From contig CAJOKY010000140.1 of NCBI GenBank assembly GCA_905235425.1, forward strand, positions 1 through 8,900: a DNA stretch of 8,900 nucleotides. The letters are read 5' to 3'. This DNA comes from an uncultured Selenomonadaceae bacterium (GTDB taxonomy: Bacteria; Bacillota; Negativicutes; Selenomonadales; Selenomonadaceae). Below, one piece after another: positions 1 to 5,858 of this stretch (position 1 is the stretch's first letter; each line of letters opens with the position of its first letter). A model generated the notes under the pieces. It was not told where the DNA came from. It ran no database searches and was given only the letters and a program-made list of their open reading frames with translations. Both the position numbers and the translations under genes were made by a program.

Positions 1-457
1 CTATTGTATTCTGCAACGTCTCCCATATTGTATACTGCCGATTTTCTGACTGCCGCGTTAATCTGCTGGTCTTACTCAATTTCTGCGTATTCAAAAAATA
101 TATTTTGCCGTCGTCCAAAAATTTTTGGCTGAAGTTGCTGTCGTCTATCATTACAAGTTGTGTCGCGTTGATTCTGTCGGCATTGAAATAAAATTTATCC
201 CGTGACTGCTTATTAAGCTCCGGCGAATCGCTTAACCATACAAATATTGCGTCTTTCTGCGCGGGATATTTTTCATTGCCGTTGTACACGCGCTCTGCCA
301 ATGACGCCAACATTATTGTCTTGCCTGCTCCCGTCGGTGCCGCGAATGTTATTGCCTGCCGTAATTTCCAATTTTTATAATTTTGTTGCGACATTTCTAA
401 AAAGTCTCTCAAGGTTTGTACTGCGCGTTCTTGGAATGGTAAAAGCTCTACTTTCAC
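1..457 (-). CDS. res: Type III-like restriction enzyme Res subunit / DEAD-box helicase, N-terminal part only
   Basis: This is the start of a superfamily 2 helicase; 152 codons are present and the reading frame stays open to the left window edge. I translated the minus strand from a GTG at 457. The protein begins MKVELLPFQERAV, a Q-motif-like stretch with F8-Q9, followed by Walker A APTGAGKT at residues 40-47. Downstream come WLSDSPELNKQSRDKF and IYFLNTQKLS, segments typical of Res subunits of type III restriction systems. In that family the protein couples ATP hydrolysis to translocation on DNA and carries a nuclease domain near its C-terminus; neither the DEAD/DEAH box nor the nuclease is inside the window. 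The start lies 4 bases past the methyltransferase stop, with GGGGTGA just upstream as ribosome site, so the two genes are probably translationally coupled. A helicase of another two-gene methylase system is the alternative. Family confidence is good; intactness is unknown. Confidence 0.85.
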   Translation of the reverse strand, partial: MKVELLPFQERAVQTLRDFLEMSQQNYKNWKLRQAITFAAPTGAGKTIMLASLAERVYNGNEKYPAQKDAIFVWLSDSPELNKQSRDKFYFNADRINATQLVMIDDSNFSQKFLDDGKIYFLNTQKLSKTSRLTRQSENRQYTIWETLQNTI

Positions 458-461
458 GGTA

Positions 462-2549
462 TCACCCCGTTATCTTGAAATTTGCCAAATACTCTCTGTA
501 AAGTTGGTACGTCGTCTTGTCTTTAAATTTGCTTATCATTGATGTATAGCCGCTTATTGAATTGGTTATGATAAATATCGTGTCTATCTCCGGCGCCGCT
601 TTTATCTCCTCTTCAAATTCGCCAAAATATTTTTCGTCTATCAATACCGCAAATTTATTTTCGCGCAGTATCAGCATTGGCGGCAAATTTTTTTCTTCTG
701 ATATTGTCGGACACTTGCCGCGACAATTTGTCTTGAACCACAGCAACGGCAATATCTCTTTGAACTGCCTGCCCAACGCTACTAAGTCTTTATCCAAAAA
801 GCCCAGTTTGAAGTACGCCGCATTTGCTTTAAAGCCCGCCGACATTTCAATTTCTGTATCAAGATAACTGCCTTTCAGCGGCTCGCCTTTTATGTCATGT
901 CCTTCTATACTGCAGACTGTGCGCGGCCATGTCACGTATCGCGCTATTCCAAGTTTTTGCCACTCTTCACTTTCCGGCGTGTAACCTGCGCGGCGTAAAT
1001 TTTTTTCTTCTGACTCCGACACTTCGTTATTTGTCACCATTATGCAACGCCGACTGCCCCCGTCTTCTGCATTAAGCAAATTTACTGCGTGCAACGTCGT
1101 ACCGCTACCTGCAAAAAAATCTACTATCAAGGCGTTGGGCTTATTCGCCACAAAAAATTTCAAGCAGTCACGCACCGCGTACAGCGATTTTGGAAAAGAA
1201 AAGCGGTTGCCGATAATGGCGTTTAAAACCTTCGTGCCTTTCTGCGTTGAATCGTGATTCGGAATAGCCCATTGACAGCCTGGTATAAATTTTGGCTTGT
1301 ATTCAGAATCATCTACAATGACAGTGCCGTTTTCATTTTTGCCAATGATTGTAAATGTGCCGTCTTCGATTTTCTTAGCTTCGCCTTGTGCAATATAATC
1401 AATAGCGATTGTTCCCCTGTCATTAAATCTGCCGAGCCGCACATATCCCTTTGCAACTAATTCCCAAAATTTTTCTCTCGAAACTCGCCAATTTCCCTCT
1501 TCACCTGTTGAACGAATCGGAAAAATTACCACTGTTCCTTCCGGAGCAATGACTTCATTCCTGTTATTTCCGTAATAAGGCTCCCCAACTGAAACAATTC
1601 TTTTTCCGTCCATTGATACAAAAATTGGATAAAATAAATTGGGTCTGTCAGTTCTCAAAAAATTTGTACCACTTCTTAAAAGTGTGTTCCAGCGCAAGCC
1701 TTCTTTGCGAGCTTTATTTTTAATTTCACCAATCCATTCGTCACCGAGTTCAAGCGCGGCGGGGCGGCAGTCACCAAGCATTACGAAAAAAATATATTCA
1801 TTGGTACGGGCGAACATATTATTTCTTGAAACGCCTGCAGGATTTATAACCGTGCTAACCATTTGAATATTTGCGTCTCTAAACATTTCTTCAAGCATAC
1901 AGCCCAAGTGCAGGTATTCGTGTTCATCAATGGTAACGATTAAAACAGAGTCAGCGGGATTTAAAAGCGTTTTGGCAAGTTCAAGGCGTTTCTGCATCAT
2001 GGAAAGCCACTTGCTGCTACGGTAATCATCCGAGCCGTCAACATAATTGTTATTGTACTTCCAATCGCGCGCGCCGGTATTGTAAGGCGGGTCAATATAA
2101 ATGCAGTCAACCTTGCCGGCGTAGCAATATTTGAGAAGTTGAAGAGCGTGAAAATTTTCCGCCTCAATAAGTGCGTGCCATAAATCGGAATCGGGAGCAT
2201 TGGAGACGGCGTCGATAGGTTGAAGGTATGGAAAAATAGGATCGTCGAACTGCGCGACGCAGACAATATCGTTTAAATCGAAGGTGAAAATTTCAGTGTT
2301 GCGTACGCAATCCACCGAGTTATTTTTTATATCAACGACGCGGTAGGTAACATTGATATTGCCGGTTTTCAGAGCGACGATAGAATTAATTTTGACGGGA
2401 ACATTGAAAAGCGGGGTGCATTCGGGATTTTGATTTTCAAATACCAAGCCAAATTTTTTTTCTTTCTTTAAATTTTTAAGTTCTTTTTGAATACGCCCGC
2501 GCAGATTATCATCTTGAATTTGTAAAATTAATTTATCTAAAGTGGACAT
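462..2549 (-). CDS. mod: Type III-like adenine-specific DNA methyltransferase (Mod)
   Basis: This 695-residue site-specific DNA methyltransferase should transfer a methyl group from S-adenosylmethionine to adenine N6. Catalytic motif IV DPPY is at residues 153-156, within YIDPPYNTG. The cofactor-binding motif I FAGSG is at 479-483, within DFFAGSGTT. The order catalytic motif, then about 320 residues that should hold target recognition, then cofactor motif is the beta class, as in type III Mod proteins. Length fits that family (about 600-700). Residues 1-110 look like a partner or DNA-contact region with no motif I recognise. The start ATG has AGGTGA seven bases or so upstream. It sits 18 bp behind the obg tail and 4 bp before res, so it is likely co-transcribed with both. 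A rough hand count suggests the recognition region (about 1260-1720) is nearer 40% GC, against about 48% for 960-1140. An A8 run on the coding strand spans codons 30-32. A lone regulatory methylase is unlikely given the res neighbour. Confidence 0.9.
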   Translation of the reverse strand: MSTLDKLILQIQDDNLRGRIQKELKNLKKEKKFGLVFENQNPECTPLFNVPVKINSIVALKTGNINVTYRVVDIKNNSVDCVRNTEIFTFDLNDIVCVAQFDDPIFPYLQPIDAVSNAPDSDLWHALIEAENFHALQLLKYCYAGKVDCIYIDPPYNTGARDWKYNNNYVDGSDDYRSSKWLSMMQKRLELAKTLLNPADSVLIVTIDEHEYLHLGCMLEEMFRDANIQMVSTVINPAGVSRNNMFARTNEYIFFVMLGDCRPAALELGDEWIGEIKNKARKEGLRWNTLLRSGTNFLRTDRPNLFYPIFVSMDGKRIVSVGEPYYGNNRNEVIAPEGTVVIFPIRSTGEEGNWRVSREKFWELVAKGYVRLGRFNDRGTIAIDYIAQGEAKKIEDGTFTIIGKNENGTVIVDDSEYKPKFIPGCQWAIPNHDSTQKGTKVLNAIIGNRFSFPKSLYAVRDCLKFFVANKPNALIVDFFAGSGTTLHAVNLLNAEDGGSRRCIMVTNNEVSESEEKNLRRAGYTPESEEWQKLGIARYVTWPRTVCSIEGHDIKGEPLKGSYLDTEIEMSAGFKANAAYFKLGFLDKDLVALGRQFKEILPLLWFKTNCRGKCPTISEEKNLPPMLILRENKFAVLIDEKYFGEFEEEIKAAPEIDTIFIITNSISGYTSMISKFKDKTTYQLYREYLANFKITG

Positions 2550-2567
2550 AGAATCACCTGCTAAAAA

Positions 2568-2660
2568 TTATTCGCGCCATTCAAATTCCATTTTGCCGAT
2601 GTGAACAGTCATGCCCTCTTTAATGCCGCGTTCCTTTAATTTAGCGTCGAGGTTTTTCAT
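2568..2660 (-). pseudogene. obg: Out-of-frame C-terminal tail of Obg (30 codons)
   Basis: The minus-strand frame from ATG 2660 to TAA 2568 encodes MKNLDAKLKERGIKEGMTV followed by HIGKMEFEWRE. This matches the usual last part of Obg proteins, whose C-terminal domain ends in a pattern like RERG-x-K-x-GD-x-VRI-x-(D/E)-x-EFE(F/W). It is therefore the missing end of the upstream obg, not an independent gene. The ATG overlaps the obg TGA as ATGA, so reinitiation could produce a 30-residue peptide, but there is no separate ribosome site and no domain that would stand alone. Read further upstream, this frame gives FIWRMKNLD across the junction, exactly the sequence expected in an intact Obg. Identification as Obg tail rests on family knowledge and is strong; whether it is ever translated is unknown. 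Confidence 0.85.
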
Positions 2661-3859
2661 ACGCCAAATGAAATGAACTGAAACCGGCGGAGACCTTCGG
2701 AATTGTCGAAATTAGTCATGGCGACGATTTTTTCAAGATTTTTGTTGTGTACGATAAATTCGGCGGCGTCATTGCGAGTGATAATAACTTCGTCCTCGTC
2801 TTTATCCAAATTAAAAACTTTAACGTCATCGGTAACGGCGAGGGGTTCAATGTCCTTGCCGTGCTTATCGAGCCATTCACCGATATAATTTATAAGTTCC
2901 TTGACATTTTGGCGAGTGACGGCGGAGACGGCGAAAAATTTAATACCTTCGTCCTGCGCGAGCTTTTCAAGTTTAGGAAGATTATCAGCGGCTTGAGGCA
3001 AGTCGATTTTATTTGCAACCAAAATTTGAGTACGTGCGGCAAGATTTTCACTGTACTTTTTCAATTCAAAATTAATTTTGTGAAAATCATCAATGGGGTC
3101 TCTGCCTTCGACAGACGCGGCGTCAACTATGTGCAGAATTAATTTTGTACGTTCGACATGGCGTAAAAATTCGTGACCTAAACCGACGCCTTCCGCCGCA
3201 CCTTCAATAAGACCGGGTATATCAGCCATGACAAAATTTTTTTCGTAGTCAAGCTTGACAACGCCGAGAACAGGTACAAGCGTGGTGAAATGGTAATCGG
3301 CAATTTCAGGACGCGCCTCACTTACAGAGGAGATTAAGCTGGACTTGCCGACACTGGGATAACCAACAAGCCCGACATCAGCCAAAAGTTTCAATTCCAA
3401 AATTAAATCTCGACTTTCGCCTGGTTCGCCCAATTCGGCAAAGGTAGGCGCACGACGAGAGGCAGATTTAAATTTGGCATTGCCGCGACCGCCTCTGCCG
3501 CCTTTAGCGACAACTGCGCGTTGATTCGGCAAAGTTAAATCGGCAATCAGTTCACCTGTCACGGCGTCTTTAACTACAGTACCGCGCGGCACTTTTATGA
3601 TACAGTCTTCGGCACCGCGACCGTACTGATTTTTTGTTTCGCCGTGTTCGCCGTTTTTGCCGACAAATTTTTTACTGTAGCGGAAATTTAAAAGCGTGTT
3701 TACGTTTTCATCAACGAGCAAGACGATATCCGCGCCTTTGCCGCCGTCTCCGCCGTCGGGACCGCCTTTTGGTACGAATTTTTCACGCCGGAAAGAAGAT
3801 TTACCGTTGCCGCCGTCTCCGGCTTTCACGCTGATTTTACTTTTGTCTATGAATTGCAT
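2657..3859 (-). CDS. obg: GTPase Obg/CgtA, frameshifted near its C-terminus
   Basis: Obg is an essential GTPase acting in 50S ribosome assembly and stress signalling. The glycine-rich Obg fold is at about residues 1-158 (GDGGNGKSSFRREKFVPKGG, then GGDGGKGAD). The G domain follows: G1 GYPSVGKS at 166-173, switch II DIPGLIEG at 213-220, NKID at 283-286 and SAV at 312-314. The small C-terminal (OCT) domain starts near 345. The frame ends at residue 400 as RRFQFISFGV, whereas intact family members continue past RRFQ-x-I-W for about 30 residues. That tail is present in the next frame (2568-2660). A tandem 5-bp duplication at 2666-2675 explains the shift; with one copy removed the protein would be 428 residues, the usual length. 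The ATG at 3859 is preceded by AAAGGA. Transcription probably starts from the promoter at 3961-3989, through a leader holding a heptamer array. The G domain is complete, so the truncated product may still work. Confidence 0.95.
   Translation of the reverse strand: MQFIDKSKISVKAGDGGNGKSSFRREKFVPKGGPDGGDGGKGADIVLLVDENVNTLLNFRYSKKFVGKNGEHGETKNQYGRGAEDCIIKVPRGTVVKDAVTGELIADLTLPNQRAVVAKGGRGGRGNAKFKSASRRAPTFAELGEPGESRDLILELKLLADVGLVGYPSVGKSSLISSVSEARPEIADYHFTTLVPVLGVVKLDYEKNFVMADIPGLIEGAAEGVGLGHEFLRHVERTKLILHIVDAASVEGRDPIDDFHKINFELKKYSENLAARTQILVANKIDLPQAADNLPKLEKLAQDEGIKFFAVSAVTRQNVKELINYIGEWLDKHGKDIEPLAVTDDVKVFNLDKDEDEVIITRNDAAEFIVHNKNLEKIVAMTNFDNSEGLRRFQFISFGV
2666..2677. repeat. 5-bp tandem duplication causing the obg frameshift
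   Basis: The plus strand reads AAATG AAATG AA, or TTCAT TTCAT TT on the coding strand. Deleting one 5-bp copy joins CAG TTC ATT directly to TGG CGT ATG AAA, giving FQFIWRMKNLD in one frame. This is the expected Obg sequence. The size and tandem form are typical of replication slippage. Confidence 0.85.
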
Positions 3860-3871
3860 ATGGATCCTTTC

Positions 3872-3955
3872 TAGTGAGTAGTTAATAGTGAGTAGTGAGT
3901 AGTTAATAGTGAGTAGTGAGTAGTTAATAGTTAATACCTACCCTCTACAATCTAC
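3872..3955. repeat. Heptamer tandem array in the obg leader, with 21-bp higher-order period
   Basis: Nine perfect-register heptamers occupy 3872-3934. Calling TAGTGAG 'A' and TAGTTAA 'B', their order is A B A A B A A B B, which is a 21-bp unit repeated three times with one change. Three weaker heptamers continue in register at 3935-3955 (TACCTAC, CCTCTAC, AATCTAC). They share CTAC, the complement of the GTAG made at each A/B junction, so the right end can pair back on the left. Because 7 is not a multiple of 3, TAG falls in all three plus-strand frames. The array lies between the predicted obg promoter and the obg start, so it should be transcribed as part of the obg leader. No CRISPR-like spacers exist. 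Function is unknown. Confidence 0.9.
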
Positions 3956-3960
3956 CCAAA

Positions 3961-3989
3961 ATTATATCTGCAGGAAATTTTTAAGTCAA
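3961..3989 (-). promoter_or_regulatory. Sigma-A type promoter for obg
   Basis: On the minus strand there is TTGACT (3989-3984), a 17-bp spacer, and a perfect TATAAT (3966-3961). Transcription would begin near 3954, giving a leader of roughly 95 nt that contains the heptamer array. It probably also serves the downstream mod and res genes, since no terminator is visible between obg and mod. Confidence 0.75.
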
Positions 3990-3991
3990 CG

Positions 3992-4000
3992 TGCTATAAT
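3992..4000 (+). promoter_or_regulatory. Extended -10 promoter for the glycosyltransferase gene
   Basis: TGC TATAAT is a perfect -10 with the upstream TG dinucleotide of extended -10 promoters; I see no good -35 at 16-18 bp. The start site would be near 4007, leaving a leader of about 23 nt before the ATG at 4030. It lies back to back with the obg promoter, the -10 being only 5 bp beyond that promoter's -35. Confidence 0.65.
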
Positions 4001-4029
4001 TCTAAAAAAATCTTATGACTGGAGTCAAA

Positions 4030-5178
4030 ATGTACAAAAAAATTTTGGTGATAAACTTAATGCACTTGGGCGATTTAATGTTGGTTACACCGGCTCTGCG
4101 TACGCTTAGAAAAAATTTTCCCACCGCACATATAGCGTTGCTTGCCGACAAAAAACTTGCCGACTTGGTGCAACTCAACAAGCACATTGACGAATGCATT
4201 TTAATTGACAAGAAAGGCGCGGACGATAAGCTTGTAAACTTCGTGAAATTTATTTTTAAAATTCGTGCGAAAAAATTTGACTTGGTGATAAACCTGCACC
4301 GAAACGAAAGAGCGTCGGCATTGGCGGCATTCAGCGGCGCTGAAAAAATTGTCGGCTACTCTAAACCGATATTTTCAAACTTTTTCACAAAGGTTATGGA
4401 TAACCCGTCGATAGCGCACCACATTAAACACGGCTTGAAAACTGAATACGTACCAGGTTCCCAGCATCAAGTTAAATCGCATTTTGACGTACTGCGCGAG
4501 GCTGTCGGCATAACTGAATTTGATGACGGCGGCTTGGAAATGTGGATTGACGACGCGACTAAGATTAACGCGGCAAAAATTTTTAATGAAAACTTCCCGC
4601 CGAATACAAAGGTTATCGCGTTCAATATCGGTGCAAGTTGGCAGACAAAACGCTGGCTTGATGAATACTTTGCAATCTGCGCGGATAAATTAATTAGGCG
4701 CGGCTACGGCGTGGCATTTTTAGGCGGATCTATGGACGTGGAAATTGTTAATGCCTGCGTTGAAAAAATGCGTGAAAAAAATAATCCCCTGCTGAAAATT
4801 TTCACGGGGAAATTTACTTTGGCAATGGTCGCGGGATTTTTGGATAAGTGCGTTTTATTTTTGACTACAGACTCGGGACCAATGCACATTGGCGTTGCGC
4901 GAAATATTCCTATCGTTACAATGTTCGGCGCGTCTCCCGTACCCGGTTTTTATCCATACGACGCTAAAGATATTTTGATAAAATCGCCTTTACCGTGTCA
5001 CCCATGCGGGCAACATACCTGTCCGAAGAGCGGCGCTGATAATTTGGCTTGCATGAAAAAAATTCCCGTCGAAACAGTTATGAAGTATGTCGACGAGCTT
5101 TTAAATAATTACGGTCAACCGGCTGAAAAAATCCCCCGCATTTATGGCACTTATCAATGCCGTGTTGTTGACGTGTAG
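4030..5178 (+). CDS. Glycosyltransferase family 9 protein (LPS heptosyltransferase type)
   Basis: This 382-residue cytoplasmic or inner-membrane-associated enzyme is of the ADP-heptose:LPS heptosyltransferase family, which adds sugars to the lipopolysaccharide core. The N-terminal Rossmann half opens with ILVINLMHLGDLMLVTPALR; the LGD-x4-TPALR pattern is the acceptor-side signature. The C-terminal half has TTDSGPMHIG (about 279-288), the nucleotide-sugar site, followed by IPIVTMFGASPV. Four cysteines, C323, C326, C331 and C341, form CHPCGQHTC plus a later C, a cluster seen in many family members; metal binding would be my inference. ATG 4030 is chosen over ATG 4015 because GGAG at 4021-4024 is correctly spaced for it and nothing precedes the earlier one. 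The gene has its own promoter and no adjacent LPS operon. Sugar and acceptor cannot be told from sequence. The last 20 or so residues (from about 360) are not recognisable. Confidence 0.9.
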   Translation: MYKKILVINLMHLGDLMLVTPALRTLRKNFPTAHIALLADKKLADLVQLNKHIDECILIDKKGADDKLVNFVKFIFKIRAKKFDLVINLHRNERASALAAFSGAEKIVGYSKPIFSNFFTKVMDNPSIAHHIKHGLKTEYVPGSQHQVKSHFDVLREAVGITEFDDGGLEMWIDDATKINAAKIFNENFPPNTKVIAFNIGASWQTKRWLDEYFAICADKLIRRGYGVAFLGGSMDVEIVNACVEKMREKNNPLLKIFTGKFTLAMVAGFLDKCVLFLTTDSGPMHIGVARNIPIVTMFGASPVPGFYPYDAKDILIKSPLPCHPCGQHTCPKSGADNLACMKKIPVETVMKYVDELLNNYGQPAEKIPRIYGTYQCRVVDV

Positions 5179-5179
5179 T

Positions 5180-5794
5180 CTACTTCGATGAATTGAAAAT
5201 TACGTCGAGTAAATCTGCGCGTCCTGAATGATTCTGCGAAGAATAGGGCAGTATGGAAAGCTCCTCAATGCCGAAAGAATTATTTATGACGGCAATTTGT
5301 TTTTTTTGTTCATTTTTGCTGAGTTTATCAGACTTCGTAGCAATGACAAGCACCGGCACATTATTTTCAACGAGCCATGCGAAAAATTTTTTATCGCTGT
5401 CCATAGGCGCGTGGCGCATATCGATAAGCTGACAGACAAATTTTAAGTTGGGACTTGAAAGCAGGTATTCTTCGATAAACTTAGCCCAAATGCGGCGATT
5501 GGTTTTGCTTGTCTTAGCGTAGCCGTAACCCGGCAAGTCAACCAAATGAATAGGCGTAAAATTATCGTCCGCCTTCAAAACAGCGCGGAAAAAATTAATA
5601 GTCTGCGTTTTGCCGGGCGTCTGCGAAGTGCGTGCAAGATTTTTTCTGTTGCAAAGAGAATTTATAAGAGAAGACTTGCCGACATTGGAGCGACCGATAA
5701 AGGCAAATTCCGGCAAACTTTCTTCAGGATACTGCGCCTTGCTAACGGCAGAAATTATGTATTCGCTTTTAATGATATTAATATTTTCGTTCAA
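5180..5794 (-). CDS. ysxC: Ribosome biogenesis GTPase YsxC/EngB
   Basis: YsxC is a small GTPase that binds the maturing 50S subunit and is essential in many Firmicutes. From the TTG at 5794 the protein is 204 residues, near the usual 195. It carries G1 GRSNVGKSS at 34-42, the G2 region SQTPGKTQT at 57-65, G3 DLPGYGY at 86-92, G4 TKSD at 153-156 and G5 around SS at 185-186. The N-terminus SEYIISAVSKAQYPEESLPE aligns by eye with the family start, so the much longer open frame upstream (to 6016) is not coding. The TTG is supported by AGGTGA at 5805-5800. The stop lies one base from the convergent glycosyltransferase stop. Expression probably comes from the divergent 64-bp gap shared with the phosphatase gene; ysxC is here separated from lonA/clpX, its usual neighbours in Bacillus. 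Confidence 0.92.
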   Translation of the reverse strand: MNENINIIKSEYIISAVSKAQYPEESLPEFAFIGRSNVGKSSLINSLCNRKNLARTSQTPGKTQTINFFRAVLKADDNFTPIHLVDLPGYGYAKTSKTNRRIWAKFIEEYLLSSPNLKFVCQLIDMRHAPMDSDKKFFAWLVENNVPVLVIATKSDKLSKNEQKKQIAVINNSFGIEELSILPYSSQNHSGRADLLDVIFNSSK

Positions 5795-5799
5795 TTCAA

Positions 5800-5805
5800 T
5801 CACCT
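5800..5805 (-). promoter_or_regulatory. Ribosome binding site fixing the ysxC TTG start
   Basis: The minus strand reads AGGTGA followed by five bases and TTG (5794). A GTG overlapping this site is too close to be served by it, and no site supports the upstream starts. Confidence 0.6.
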
Positions 5806-5806
5806 G

Positions 5807-5835
5807 TTGCAAATTTTTTACAAATATTTTACCAT
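5807..5835 (+). promoter_or_regulatory. Candidate promoter for the phosphatase gene
   Basis: TTGCAA (5807-5812), a 17-bp spacer and TACCAT (5830-5835) make a weak sigma-A type match ending 23 bp before the start codon. The -10 matches TATAAT at only four positions, so this is tentative. Confidence 0.35.
5826..5834 (-). promoter_or_regulatory. Candidate extended -10 promoter for ysxC
   Basis: The minus strand reads TGG TAAAAT, an extended -10 with five of six hexamer matches and no clear -35. It overlaps the candidate rightward promoter, so the two genes could compete for polymerase. Position, about 30 bp before the ysxC start, is right for a short leader. Confidence 0.35.
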
Positions 5836-5842
5836 ACGACGC

Positions 5843-5850
5843 AAAGGAGG
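5843..5850 (+). promoter_or_regulatory. Strong ribosome binding site fixing a TTG start
   Basis: AAAGGAGG lies 8 bases before TTG 5859, immediately followed by a textbook signal peptide. This is the best Shine-Dalgarno sequence in the window and decides against the long upstream extension. Confidence 0.85.
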
Positions 5851-5858
5851 CGATTACT

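Noticed and set aside
247..501. Plus-strand open frame of 84 codons at the left end
   Set aside because: It is antisense to res and the end of mod, which have clear motifs (Walker A, coupled start).
2568..2660. The 30-codon frame as an independent small gene between obg and mod
   Set aside because: Its sequence is plainly the Obg C-terminal tail, and the frame reads through the junction into Obg sequence.
2747..3142. Plus-strand open frame of 131 codons opposite obg
   Set aside because: It is a shadow of obg with no ribosome site and no recognisable motif.
3872..3934. Heptamer array considered as a CRISPR array or replication iterons
   Set aside because: Units are contiguous 7-mers with no unique spacers, and no cas or replication initiator gene is present.
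4015..4029. Earlier in-frame ATG (4015) for the glycosyltransferase gene
   Set aside because: It has no ribosome site, while GGAG at 4021-4024 is well spaced for ATG 4030, and MYKKILVINL is the usual family start.
5610..5858. Upstream extension of the phosphatase frame
   Set aside because: It overlaps ysxC on the other strand, and the strong AAAGGAGG plus signal peptide place the start at TTG 5859.
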